Assembly: GCA_028687475.1 (NCBI GenBank) | Contig: JAQUAB010000005.1 | Coordinates: 1 to 64,000 of the forward strand | DNA from: Candidatus Gracilibacteria bacterium | GTDB lineage: Bacteria > Patescibacteriota > Gracilibacteria > BD1-5 > UBA2023 | DNA length: 64,000 nt | Direction: 5' to 3' | Part shown: piece after piece, positions 42,189 through 55,316 of the stretch | Layout: each line of letters opens with the position of its first letter | How positions within the stretch are numbered: the stretch's first letter is position 1 | The notes under the pieces: generated by a model | Databases searched by the model: none | What the model saw: the letters and a program-made list of their open reading frames with translations, nothing else | Told to the model about the DNA's origin: nothing | Position numbers and translations under genes: made by a program

Positions 42189-42752
42189 CTATATTTTTCA
42201 ATGAATTCTTTCCCAATCTTCTCGTAATATTCAGTAACTTATTGAGTCATAGTATTTTCCATCAACTATCCTTGCTTTTTTATATACTGCTTCTTTTTCG
42301 AGTCATAACTTTTCTGACAGTTTTATCATTCCTATATTTCCCGACCAAGTACTGAGTCAGATTCTTACCAAATTTGGATTTTTCCTGAAGATTTCATGAA
42401 TCCATTTCGTTAATGCTATATATCATATTCACTTTCACCAGTAACTTTCATTAAAAATCACAATTCAAACCTCCATCCACAAAGTCTCTTGTGATTTCCA
42501 ATACCAATTCACTTCTCAAATGAGCTCATTATTATCATTAACAATTAATTTCTTATTTTCCAACACATTTTTCTCTTTGTTTCGCAATCTTTTTTCTAAT
42601 AGTCGGATATAATGTTCCAATTCTTCATGTGTTCTTTGTTTAAAATAAGGTCAATTAAGCGTATGGAATTTTCTATCGGGGTTATTTAAGAATAGGTATT
42701 GTTCCAAATCAGGTAACTCGATTTCTCTTAAGTAAAATGCCATAAAAATCAT
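42189..42752 (-). CDS. GNAT-family N-acetyltransferase (RimJ/RimL-like)
   Basis: 187 residues, hidden by nine TGA-Gly codons. MIFMAFYLREIELPDLEQYL at the start is the usual RimJ/L beta1-alpha1; the acetyl-CoA loop is ESYWGKGIGYIALTKWIHEIF (Q/R-x-x-G-x-G/A type: WGKGIG); then LVRIGLSTWSGNIGMIKLSEKLGLEKE, the N-x-x-M--xxKLGF motif, and VDGKYYDSISYGILREDWERI. Ends at TAG. The ATG at 42743 is an alternative start. Acetylates an amine on a small molecule or protein N-terminus; the substrate is unknown. Convergent with the DUF2202 gene. Confidence 0.85.
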
Positions 42753-42854
42753 GTTATGTGTATGCAATGCATAATAGTTTAACTAAGAAATACAAAAAAT
42801 AAAGAAATTCCTCATACTCTGGATAACCAACTATCCAGCTCAGCGTTTTTTATC

Positions 42855-42887
42855 ATAAACACCCTAGCATGTAGCTAGGGTGTTTAT
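42855..42887. repeat. Perfect 14-bp inverted repeat
   Basis: ATAAACACCCTAGC (42855-42868), 5-base loop, GCTAGGGTGTTTAT (42874-42887). Neither side has a T-run, so it is not a canonical terminator; it lies between tRNA-Lys and the GNAT gene, both on the minus strand. Confidence 0.75.
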
Positions 42888-42935
42888 GTCATTGTTACTT
42901 CGAGACAGTAAAATGATTCATTTGTTTTGCATGTA

Positions 42936-43011
42936 TGGTGGGAATGGCGGGGCTCGAACCCGCGACCTTGGCCTTAAAAGGGCCCTGCTCTACCAACTGA
43001 GCTACATTCCC
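42936..43011 (-). tRNA. tRNA-Lys (UUU anticodon)
   Basis: 76 nt with CCA. Acceptor GGGAATG/CATTCCC, anticodon stem GGGCC/GGCCA, loop CTTTTAA (TTT), T-arm GCGGG-TTCGAGC-CCCGC. Confidence 0.96.
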
Positions 43012-43052
43012 AGAAACGTGTTGGCATAGTCCAAAATAGGACTGACCGGCGT

Positions 43053-43080
43053 ATCATATAAAAAATTCACTTTTTGTCGA
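43053..43080 (-). promoter_or_regulatory. tRNA-Lys promoter
   Basis: Minus strand: TCGACA, 16-base spacer, TATGAT, then a GC-rich discriminator, about 40 bases before the tRNA. Confidence 0.55.
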
Positions 43081-43110
43081 ATTTTTTTTCATTTTTCCCC
43101 GATTTTCCTT

Positions 43111-43138
43111 TTGCAATAGCGCCAAAAAATCATATATT
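43111..43138 (+). promoter_or_regulatory. Promoter of the giant gene
   Basis: TTGCAA (43111-43116), 16-base spacer, TATATT (43133-43138), 85 bases before ATG 43224. Confidence 0.6.
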
Positions 43139-43223
43139 TATGGGAAAATCCTCGTGAAAATAAAAAATGATATTCGAGTAGTGCCGTAGAGTGACATTCC
43201 AATACCTTCAAAACGCCTTTCTT

Positions 43224-46200
43224 ATGCGAAAAAATATATTTCGTTTTTCCTTCAAAGAGCACCTTTCCGTATTTCTGATATTTTGTCTTCTTGTATCTCA
43301 GACGATTCAGGTTTCTTTTTTCGATCGTACTGAGGCTGCGGCTGATGATTATCGTGATCTCGTATCGATTGTGGTAGATCGTGATACATATGGGAAGCTC
43401 TCATCCAAAATAAAAAGATACAGTGAAGATATTCAGGGATATCTCGGAAATACACGCGTCTCGCTTTTTGTCGTTCAGCAAGATACGCCACCAGAAGCGA
43501 TCGCTGCTCAGAATGAGAAATTGTATTATGATGGAGATGGAAAAGACGGAATCACGAGTCTTGTCGGAACGGTTCTGATCGGAAATGTTCCTATTCCTGT
43601 AGTCCATCGTGATAGTGAATCTTTCCCGAGTTTGTATCCATATGTCGATTTCGATGAGAAACGATTCGTCTATAACCAGCATTCTCATACGTATCAGTAT
43701 GCTCCAGATGCATCTGAGAGTACTGATGTGGATATCTGGCATGGTGTGATCAATCCGAGTGTTGGACGATCTTGGCAAGGAGATTCTGATATAGAGAAAA
43801 TCAGCGAATTCCTCGATAAGACACATGATTTCTATACGAAAAGCGGAAAATTTGTTTCTTCCACACTTCCTCCGAGAGTTTTTTATTACGATGGATACAA
43901 TGAGAGTGCAGCGATTGTTCCGAAAAGCGTTTTCCAATATGATCTCTATATCAAGAATATTGAGAATTTTGTCTATAAACGATTCACGAAATATTTGCTC
44001 ACGGATATTGGAAATGCTATCTCGAACTACGATGCCACCCATTCTGATAAAGAGCTCGATGAATACATCGCTTCTCTTGGCTATCCGAAGGGAAGCGATA
44101 CACTCAGTGGAGAGTTGGTGAGTTCACTTCCTGATATTCAGACAGTTCAGCCAACATCAGCCTATATCAAGAAATTTTATGAGATTCTGAATAAGAAGAC
44201 CCTTTCGGATGAGCAACTTTTCGTTCATAATGCTGGAAGGTATACGAGCGGATCAACGGTTCGTGTCGATCAAGCGACCGTTCAGGGAACATATATGGAT
44301 GAGGTTGCTGCGAGTATACTCAAGGAAGGGAATACAGCACTAGAGCAAGCAATTGATAATCAGATAAATACTTCCGGCTATCCGAAAAAGGTAGTGATTT
44401 TTGATAGTATTAATTACAGGAATAATGGAGCACCCGATGCTTTTGGAACAAACACTTTTTCTGATAAAGTATACAATGGATATTTTTTCGGGAAAAAATC
44501 ATCTGAAATCACAAATCCAGACCAGTGTACTATTGCACGCTGATACTCTGGCACGACGACTGATTTTGGTCGTTCGGTTCTCGTGGAGGCAAATGTCGGC
44601 TATGATGTCAATGCAACACAATCTCATGTTGAGCTTCTTGCGGCTGATACCGAAGAATTGACAAGACTTCATCGAAATGCTTCTTATTCTTGTTTTGATA
44701 CAAGTAGTGGTTCTCCGAAGATGACTTCATATTGGGGAGGAAATACTATTCTGCGTGTCGCAGATGCTGGTTCTGATGCTGCGAATGTACTCAATACAGA
44801 CATTGACTCACAGATAAAATGATATTCGCTGCCAATTTTTTCTCTTCAAGGAATGAAAGAAACTCCGCGTTTTGCGAATCCCAGTCTTGCGGATTGTAGT
44901 GTCGATTCTTATCAGTACTCACTTCTTGAACCATATACATATACTATTACAGATGAATTTGGGAATTCTCGAACTATAAAATGGCCAACTGAATGGAATG
45001 GAACTTCAAAGGATCCTCGCTATAGTTGTCTGACACAACATAATTCTCTCACTTCTATCCCCAATCTTCCAAAAAGCCTTGCGGATTATGAATCGCAAAC
45101 ATGTTTTGTCGGAGGAGTTCATATTGATGGTACAAGTGTAAAATCTCTGGGGAATTATTGTTATTTCGCGGATGATTGAACAATCTATTCTCATATTCCA
45201 ACATTGATAGAAAGCGCTTCAGGATATACAGATATTACGCACTATGAAGATCGGTATTATCATACGATTCCATCTCTCTGGAAACATATATCACCCACAG
45301 ATGAAGAAATCGCGGCCGCAACTACCAATGGTGTCACACCATCAACTCCAGTAGATATCAAACGGAGTGTAGAATTTCTCACTGCAAAAGGAAATATCGC
45401 TCGATTCGAATATCCAGATTTTTTCCAATCTCCTGGAAAAGATGTCGCAACCGTACGAGCATGGCTCAAGGATCTCTCAGAAAAGCAGTGGAATGCAGTG
45501 ATTGCGAAAGAAAATGCGACAACACTTTCTGCGTATGAACAAGAAGCGAACGCAAAAGTTGCATCAACTCCTCTTCCGTCCACTCCGATTGATTGGAATT
45601 CCCTTATTTCGGACGATGCTATCAATAAAATAATCCAAGCACAGAACTGGCTTCATCCAGATATCACTCAGAAAGCAAAAAATGCGATTGAAACATCTCT
45701 CTCATACTCTCACCAGTATGGAAGTGATATCACGAAAAATCCACCATCAATTCCAGAAATGGGTTCTGGGTATGATATTGCTTATCTCGGACTTTCATCA
45801 CTTGCTCCACTCAATACCAGTTTTTCTGCATCCGATACTCTCGAGACCGATTATGCGACTACGCTTGCAGAGATCCAAGCGTTGAATATGGGTGAAGATG
45901 GGGTTGCATCTCCAACGAGTGACTATCAGGCAAGTGCGAAATGTGGACCTCCAGAAGGGGTGATGATTTTCCAATGGCCAAGTGCTATCATGTGTTGGAT
46001 TGCATCTTTATTTCCGCCGAGAATCAGCGGTGGTTCGTGTGGGGGGAGTACTATAGGTGCAACGGATAATACTCGATCTTCGACATCACCGAGCAAAGAA
46101 ATACAGAATGATACTGAGAAAATGAAAGCATACTATGATGCAGCGAAACTCGTCTACAATATTCCAAAAACAGCGATCGGAGTGAATGAGTCTTCCACTG

Positions 46201-49200
46201 TTGAGTATGATTTTATCACCAAAGATAATGCACATATCGAGTTGCCGATAGGTTCCACGGTGAAGCTCGAAATCATCACTCTTGAATCTCAGGGAAAGAC
46301 TATTTCTCCAACTTCCGCGACAGGATATCTCGAGATTGCACCTGCACAGAGTCCGTACTCGAACCTCGGATGATCATTTGTGATTCTCTCACACGATAAA
46401 CTCCTCAAATCTACTCTTCGGGCAACTATTTCTATCCCGCTTCCAGATGGGACGACATACACATCTGTTTCTGATAATCTGAATTTCCGTGTCAGTGATG
46501 AGTCGATCGATATTTTTCCGACTGTAGAATGATCAGCAATGGGAACCATCGATACGACGCTCGCAAGTCCAGTGAAGCTCAGTTTTGCACCGAAGACTTC
46601 AACGGGTCTTGTCCTCAAAGACGAGTTCCCCTATACACTTGATATCTACGACTCTTTCGATGATTCTCTCATCGAGTCTGGGATTACGATTCCGAATAAT
46701 GATTATACCATCTCATACAACTATACGAAAAAGATTGGGACATATCATTTTGTGATTCGTGATGCTCTCGGTCGTTATGGTGACACGACGTTGTCCGTTC
46801 GTTCTGGTCCCATAGCGAAAGCTACTTTTACTCCTGTATCTTCCGCACTTATCGTTGGTTCAGATTCTCTCGGAGTACTTCGTCTCACAGACAAGCTCGG
46901 GAATCTCCTCTCTCCAGAGCTGCATAGTATCAACATCACAGCAAAATGAGGATATATCATCGATTCAGAATGAACACATGTCAGTGAACTCAATCTGGAT
47001 TCGATTGATTCCGAATTGATTCTCTCTTATGGGTCTTCCACTGCAGGAAAGCTCACACTCTCGATCAGTATTGATGGAGTGATTCAGACCGAGACAGCTA
47101 TCGATATTTTCCCAACAGCGCGAGTAGTATTCGAGCGTTCATCGCAGCCAGTAGTTGCGGGATCACCGATTACTGCACACATCAAGGTGCTTGATGGAAA
47201 CGGAAATATGATTTCTGGATTCTCGTCAGTGGCCGATATAACTCTTCCAGAAGCGGCTGGATATTTCGCAAGTGGGACAACCGTCGAGATCAAGTCAGGA
47301 CAAAGCGCTGACTTCACTTTCGTCCCTGGTCGTGTGGCAGGAGAACATATGCTGACACTCGACATTCCTGGAGTTGGAACTATTTCGGACATTTCATTCA
47401 CGATTGCCGCAGGTGCTCCTATGTATATGAATGCGAGTTATTCGGATACGACATTCTCTTTTGTCCTTCGTGACCGTTATGGGAATCTCTCTCCGAGAAA
47501 CATGACTGCTACGATGACTCGAGATACTGATGCATCGCAGACGGTTGCATTCTCGGGTGGAGTGTATTCACAGACGCGCAAGACTGGATTCTATAAGATG
47601 CAAGCTCCAGATATTGCGAAAAATACGCTCACGTATTCTGATGCAAGCGGTTCTTATACGCTCACTGGTGTGACGTATGCTTCGCTCTATGTTCCACCGA
47701 CACAGACAGATTTTTCATTTCTTCCTGACTACAATGCACGATATACCGTCCTCGCAGGGAATTCATTCCTTCGCCAAGGAGAACAGATTCTCTACGATGT
47801 GACTCCAGGTGCATCGTCGAGTCTCGCGGTGAGTACACTTCTCGATTCTCCATATACCACGAATACACTTCTTTCGGTTATTCCATGATGATGATTTTCT
47901 TTCGGACAATCGATCGATACCGCGGTCACAGCAGGAATCTCTCTCGAGAAAAATACACTCGTTCTCACAGCGCGTGACGATGTCTCTCATAAAGAAGTCG
48001 GTCGTGTAGGATATCCAGTGTTGAATCCTGACCTTGATATTTGTACAGAGAATCTTGTTTCTGATTCGACGTGTGATTCGTATTTCGAAAAGTCTCATAT
48101 TCGACTCATAGCGTTCAGTGGTTCTGAATATCAATCTACGGTTACGAAGGGTTCTCTTGCTCTCGGCACCAAGACTGCGAACCTGCTCCAGTATCGAAAT
48201 GGACAATGATTCACACTCATGGGTGGTGTGACGCTCGTTCCAGAGGCATCTCTGTCATCGAGACATCTCGAAATATCTGTGAAATACGATGATCAAATAA
48301 TTGCTCGTCTGATTGTTGCAACTGATGTGAATGCGAGTGTCCTTCAATCCAGTGATATCACATCATCTACCGTTTCGACTCCGATTCTCCAGAATCGTGA
48401 TAGTTCCATGTCTGTGCTAGAGAACTATGTGACAGAATTCACTCCGAATATTCATGGATATAGTGTCGTTGCACCAGATTCGACACAGACACTCGATGAG
48501 AAAAAAATCGGGCCGAATCATATCGATTCACTCGGGTCACTCTCAGAATTGCCAGGAGTCGGATGGAGAGATCAGAATCGTCTTCTTCTTTCCTATAGTG
48601 CTGGTGATACCGTCGGAGAAGCATCTCGTTGGTTCCATACGTATACCTATGTGAATCTCGGAGATCCAGTGGCTCATGTCGACCATGGTGCTGTAGGAAC
48701 CGAACAAGAGGGAATCGATCGTACGATTGGTACGCAGATTGCATCGAGTGCACATGGTGCTATTCGGTCATACTATCACAAGGACATGAATCATGATGGA
48801 AATGAAGATATCGTGATTGTGTATACTGATGGATATATAGAACTACTCTTGAATATCAATGGCAAATTCCGTTCGAAGAAAATGATTGCGTCGGTTCCTG
48901 ATGTGGGCAATCGTTGAATATCAATTGGGGATTTCACAGGAGATGGATATGGTGATATCGTCGTACTCACTGCTGGATGATCATTCGTTCTGGTCGACAA
49001 TGATTCACGGAAACTGACCCGCACTTCGATCTCTCTCAGTGATACAATGTCTGTCGTAGGGCCGACTGGAATTACTCAGTTCCAAGTCTATGATATGGAT
49101 GCAGACAATCGTGATGACATCGTGTATCTGACAGAAATGGGAGAACTCGGTGTGCTCTATGGTACAGTAGAGAAGTGAAAATTCGTCCAAAATATTCTCG

Positions 49201-52200
49201 ATAAAACCCTGACCGTCTCGCTTTCGAGTGATCCAGTGATTTCTGGCGGTGCTATCACAGCGAATGTTGTGCCACAGCTTGAGACCCTCAATATGCCAAC
49301 GACGAACACGGGAACCGATGATACGATGCTGAAATGAGAAGTGTATTTCCAGAGAACTGTCTATGATACAACAGCGACAAATATTCTCCCATGATCCGAT
49401 ATTCTTGTGACAGATGTATCGTCTATGACAGGCACGATAGCTTCCATGTTGACTGATCCGAATATCACTCCGAATCCAACAAAACTCATTACGTATGTGA
49501 AAAGTGAATATGCGAGTGCCTATGGAATGGAAATCTCAAAAACCTATAAAAATATTTCTGCAAAAAGTCTCGTCGCAGGAAGCAAGGTTCAAGTAGATGT
49601 CACTATCAAAAATACCTCAACATCTTCTATCAAGGATGCGGAATATCTCGATACAATTCCATCAAATCTTACCACAGAAAATACGACCAAATATACTCTT
49701 TCTCTCAGTGGACAGAGTGAGGAAAGAGTATTCAGAACGGCAGATGACACCTATGATGCTTCATTCGTATTGAAGGATATTCCCGCATGAGCGACACTCC
49801 ATATCATCTATGAAGTGGAAGCGTTGGCAACCAGTTATGGGAAAATGATTGTTGGGAAACTCGAGTGAGGAGAAGTGGGGGATGATATCTATGGAGATGT
49901 TGGATTCGAATCATCGACAACGTGTGGGGCGAATATGGTACTCTGGCGTTCAGATAGCGCTCGAGTGTATACTCGTGGTACACGCTCATACACCGCGGCT
50001 ACTATTCCAGATTCTATCGCATCACAACTCACTGATGCAGATAACAACGGAACTCCAGACAGTGTCGAAAATATGTCACTCTCAGATCGTCAGGCTGCTT
50101 ATACACAGATGACAAGTGATTCGAGTGTTACTCCGAATACGAGTAGTCTTGCCCATGCAAATATGAATAGCGAAGGCAATGTCATAGATATCGGACTCTC
50201 ATCGAGTTCGGCGAATGAGATAAATACAATTGCCAAGAATCTTGCTGATGGATTATCGTGCGGGTTCGGTGGTGGTTCTTGTATGAGTTTCCCAGTGAAC
50301 TGGGCACCACTGGCTCCTGGATCTGATCCGTCAATTTTTGGTATGCCGGTAGGGGATGGACTCAATGTCTGAGAAGGAGTGCCGATATTTAGTTCCCTGA
50401 CAGGAAAACAAACAATGTGTTGAGATACTCCATGTTGTCTCCCTATCGTTTATCCACAATCAAGTCTCGCATATGTACCATGACCATTCTGCTGATCCCC
50501 ATCAGCGTGATGAGACCTATGAACATGGGCTCCTACCAACCAAATTCGTATCTTTGTCACTCCAACTTTGACTCTTGGTATGGGGGTAGCAATCTGTATG
50601 GGCGGACCTGCGTCAGCTATTTGAAGACTTCCATTCCCTGGCTTATATCCGCTTGTTTCATGAGGAAATTGTATTGTACTCGCTCAGCCGATGCCAATCT
50701 GTAGAGGTGATGGATCTGCAGATGATGGGAATATTATCGGTGTTTCATGACTCGGAAGCACAACCGATACATGGAATGGTGAAAGTTGTTCGCTTCAGTC
50801 CACGGCAACTTCCGAGAAAGACGACAAAGATTTCTATGATTCTGTGGTGAGTTATCTCAAGAGTAAGGATACCACGAAGCTCAATAATATCTATACAGCA
50901 CTCTCAAAACGTGGTTCACGAAATTTGTCTGGAGGTCCTATGATTCGAATCGGTAATGGATGATGAACAGAAATTGCTGTTGATTTTGATTCGAGCAAAC
51001 CATTCACAGTTGGCGAAATCGTAAAAGTAAAAAATAAAAGAGTGTCTGATTTTCCAGATTTTATCATGGATTGGGTGACTCGTCAGGTTGCAGAAATCTC
51101 GAACAATCTCTTCTCACTCCCGAATCTCGTAATCATTCCTCCAACAACACTTTGACCAAATGCTCAGACGGACGGATCTGTCGATTCTTATGGAAAACTC
51201 TTTTCGACTCTCGCAGATCGTGTTTCTCTCACAGAACTCCAATCTCAGATGAAGGGAGCATTTGATACTACCGACGTTACCAGTTCTTTTACCAATAAAA
51301 CTCGTTCAAATAGTTCACTTTCTGCTGGGTATGAGAATTGGCTCGACAATACAGTACAGGAAAATTCTTCGACAATCAATACAGTTGTATGATCTGCGAA
51401 TGCTCTCAGAGCAGCATATAAGTTCATATGACAGATTCCATTCCTCCGTATTCGCCAATCTGCAGTGACGGTGAATGTACCATGGCCACTTCCACAGGAA
51501 CTCGACAAATATGCTCGTTCTCTGAATCAATATAATGATGAAATCGATAGAATGGAGAAAAATTGGTGTAATGGAACACCTGATGCCCAGTGTCTCGATC
51601 AGAAAACACATGCAAATGTTTCTGCATTTCGTGCGAGTGTCGAGAATGGACTCAGAATGATCGATGAGTATAGGAAATTCCCTGATAAAATGCAGAATTA
51701 TATCACTTGGCGTCAGCGTTATACGGCTTGGGCTATGTGTAATATTGATGCCATTCAACAATTCACTGGAAAATGGATCAAAGAAAATGGTGTCCGATTC
51801 CAGAAGTGGGCAGAGTTCTATGTACTCATGAAGGCAATAGCAAAATCATGGCAGCCAGTTATCGATGTGTTCCGTACGGGAAATGCACAATGTGCCGTCT
51901 GTCAGAATCAACGATACACATTGGATTATTTTAAATTCAAACTTATTAGTGCATTTATCCCAAGTGTTCCTGTTATCCAATTCTCGAAATGGCCAGATGT
52001 TGTTCTGGATCTCTCTGATGTTCGTCTCGGAATCACAATAGATGTTCCTGATTTCAAGTTCAATGTCACACCGCTTCGTCTTCCGAACTTGCCAGCACTG
52101 ACACTTCCATCTCTTCCATCACTCTCACTGACACTTCCATCTCTCCCACGTCTTCCTCATCTTCCAGAACTTCCATCTCTCCCAGAACTTCCATCTCTCC

Positions 52201-55200
52201 CGAAGATGAGTTTTCCACCACTTCCTCCACCACCAAAACTTCCAAAAATGTTTGGTTCAGTTTCGATTGTAACGAATCTTGTGAAATTATATCAGACTAT
52301 CAAGTGTTATTATCAGAAATCCATGCTCGTTCCAGAATGGCAAGTGGGAGATGTGATTGCTCAACGTACTGCTCGTCAGGGAACTCTTCCGATTGACTTC
52401 TTGAATTTACAGTTTCCACAGTTTTCTATACCTACTCTCAGAGAAATTCGCGTTCAGTCACATGTGAATTTCGAACTACGGTCAGATTTTATCACTGAGT
52501 TTGCTCGGAATGCCGTGAAGCCACTGAATCAATTCAATACGGATTTGGGTCATTCCATTCCTTCGAGAGTAGTAGAAGATGTGAGTATTCAGACTCCATG
52601 AAATGTGAATGTGTCAGTTCCAGCCATCCAGTCCTATCTCGATTCCTCTGAATCTTCGGGTGCAACTATTGGTCAGATGATAGCAAAACTTGATACATAT
52701 GCAGATGTCATGATGGATGTCTCAGATTTTATTCCGTATTTCCAGAGTGAACTGCTCAAGAGTGGACAATCAACGGATGAACTCAATAAGGCACTCCAGA
52801 AGTCACATATTGAATCTGAGAAAGTCATGAATGAACTCCAAGAAAGTACCGATACGCAAGTGAAACTCCTGAAACAATATATCGAGGCAGAAGAGGCGAA
52901 AACGAAAGATATCGAGAAACTCATCGATACAATGAAACATCCGAATACACTTCTTTCAGAAAATGATATTGGAACCGCGTCATTCGTCAGTGAAGCCAAT
53001 GATGCAGGAACAACAGCACTCAGTCGATACAATGAATTCATGAATGCTTCCGTTCAAGATTCTTCCACTTCATCCAATGTTGATACAAGTATGGAGACAG
53101 AACGTACTTCTCTCCAGAATCGTACGAAACGTCTGATTGCTGCCGTCACTACAACTACTGTGACTCCAGAAAGTGGATGAATCATAGCAGATGGATATTC
53201 TCCGAAGTTCGAGGGAATCTATATTCTGACACCGAGCGGTGTTCAGACCCGACTTTTCGACTACATAGAGCCACTTCTCGGAGATGAGACGGTCGATGTT
53301 CTCGATATCGACAAAGACGGAGACAAAGACTATCTGTATCTCATGGATGGTGTCCTCTATCTGAAGTCGAGTCATGCACATGAACCAAGTCAGCAGAAGG
53401 ATACGACTATTACTATTTCTGACCTTGATCCAACACTTGTACCAGAAGCTCCGAATTTTTTCCAAGAATTCTCAGCGAGTCCTGGACAGATTGAACTCAA
53501 TTTCTCTGCGGCACAGAACCAAGACCGACAATTCCGCCTCGAATTCTTCGATCGCTATACGGAATGGGATCTCCTCCATATTGATGCACATGATGAAGAG
53601 AAAATTCCTCGAAGTGTGGTCGATATTATTACAGAAGATACTTCACATGATACGAGCGCTGATGGTATAACGGTTCATCCACTCGAACGTTCTCTCGATA
53701 AGATTTCTGGAACGGATGGATTTATCCTCGAATGACCGAAAGTCACTCCAGTTGCCGCGGGTACGAATTTCTCACTCACCTATGGACGTCCACTCTATAC
53801 GGGTGAATCCAATGCCCGAATCACATTCACTCTCGGTGATGGAGTAGTGCAGAATCTCACGCTCAAACCATATTCACAGTATATATTCGATGATACACTT
53901 TCAGGTTCTCTCACGAGCGGTCGCGTCTATTTCTTCGATACGATGGTGACTGAGAAAACTTCATATGATGATGCTCTCGTTGGTATGCCACTTCTTCCAG
54001 GTATGAAAATCTCGAATCTCGGTGGTACGTTCACGATTCGTGATGTGACGCATGATACGAAGACGACTCTCGAATCAGGAGGACAATACCGCATTATGTC
54101 TTTGCCGACACTCAGTACTTCGAATATTATTTCTGTGCCGTATGAGAATGGATTCTATAATGCTCGACTTTCGTCTCTCGATTCGAGTGTTCATGCGGGA
54201 ATCACTCTCTTCACACCGCAGGCATCGCTCGATCACGGTGCTCCAGTGGTTGATATTGCCGATACTATCCGCATCCCAGTCTATCAGACGAAATCCTATA
54301 TACTCACAGATATCATCACAGAAATCAGTCCATACATGGTCACAGTGGATCCAGATACCACTCAGGATACCAATGATGATGGTATTTATGCGAATGATTA
54401 CATGACTTCCGCTTCATGAGTCAGTATTACAGACAAAAATCTCACATTTGGTCCATATGATGAGCTCGGAGAATATACGATGAATCTGAAAGTCCAAGAT
54501 GAATATGGAAATACAACAACCACTCCGATTCACATCGAAGTCTATGCTCCAGTACCACAGATCCAGTCCGTGTCCGCGACAGGAATGCTCTACGGATCGC
54601 TTGTGGATGGTCAGAAAAATGAACCAATTCATTTCTTGCGCGTTCGTTCTGGAACGCCAGTGAGTATCATAGCTCCAGAGAGAACCATTTCTCTCGATGA
54701 CGGTTCATTCGCGACGGGAAGTCTCTTCACGGGAAGTGGTGCTCGATTCTCCTATTCTGGCGGAACATTCGTGATCAATGAACAAAATGGATTGCCGACA
54801 GGAAGTGCGAAACTGGATATACAAGTTCTCACGGCAACAGTGGATTCACCGATGAAGTTCCAGTACAAGAGCACGAATGGAAAAACTCTATTTGAGGAAT
54901 TTCTCTCACTTCCATCGTCTACCAGTATTTCTCTTTCTGCTTCAGAAAAAACAATTCCGAGTGTTATCGTGACAGCCGAGAGTGGATATCGTGCAGAACT
55001 TGCGACCCTGAAGGATCCGAATATTCCTGGCGGAGCATATGTTACTGATGATCAGAAACAAGCAATTGCCGCTCTGGCAAATGATGGAAATATCTATCTA
55101 CTCACTTCTGGACTATCTCTTGTGGCGACGAACAAGAATGGGTATCTCGCCGTCGAAATCCAGAAAAATGGAAAGTCGATTGCAACCGTTCTCTATCAGG

Positions 55201-55226
55201 TGAATTTCTTCTACATGACGAAATAG
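43224..55226 (+). CDS. Giant surface protein, 4,000 residues
   Basis: One uninterrupted code-25 frame of 12,003 bases to TAG; I walked every TGA junction (about 37, including a TGA triplet at 47886) and met no TAA/TAG. N-terminus: signal anchor (LSVFLIFCLLVSQTIQVSFF, residues 15-34), then a domain with RDLVSIVVDRDTYGKL and TVLIGNVPIPVV reminiscent of gingipain-like (C25) lead regions. Residues about 1050-1500: Ig-like/filamin-type repeats. Residues about 1855-1985: FG-GAP/VCBS repeats (DMNHDGNEDIVIVYTDG, DFTGDGYGDIVVLTAG, DMDADNRDDIVYLTE). About 2270: calcium-type DADNNGTPDSVEN. About 2390-2520: Cys/Pro-rich stretch. About 2955-3010: Leu-Pro repeats (LPSLP, LPELP). About 3150-3250: coiled coil. 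Probably an adhesin or host-contact protein. ATG 43224 is preferred over GTG 43191. Confidence 0.9.
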
Positions 55227-55234
55227 TTTCCTTT

Positions 55235-55262
55235 TTGCTTTTTCTGGACTTCTCCCTATAAT
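55235..55262 (+). promoter_or_regulatory. der promoter
   Basis: TTGCTT (55235-55240), 16-base spacer, TATAAT (55257-55262). A second TATAAT at 55301, 10 bases before the ATG, has no clear -35. Confidence 0.6.
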
Positions 55263-55316
55263 CCCGTCAAAATCAGACACATTTGTTGAACAAAAAACCA
55301 TATAATCCCTTTTTTC

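Noticed and set aside
42855-42887. Rho-independent terminator for tRNA-Lys
   Set aside because: The stem is perfect but no T-run follows on either strand, so it is listed only as an inverted repeat.
50373-51464. Several 65-95 residue frames suggesting separate genes or a break in the giant protein
   Set aside because: They are in other frames; the main frame stays open through this stretch with TGA read as Gly.
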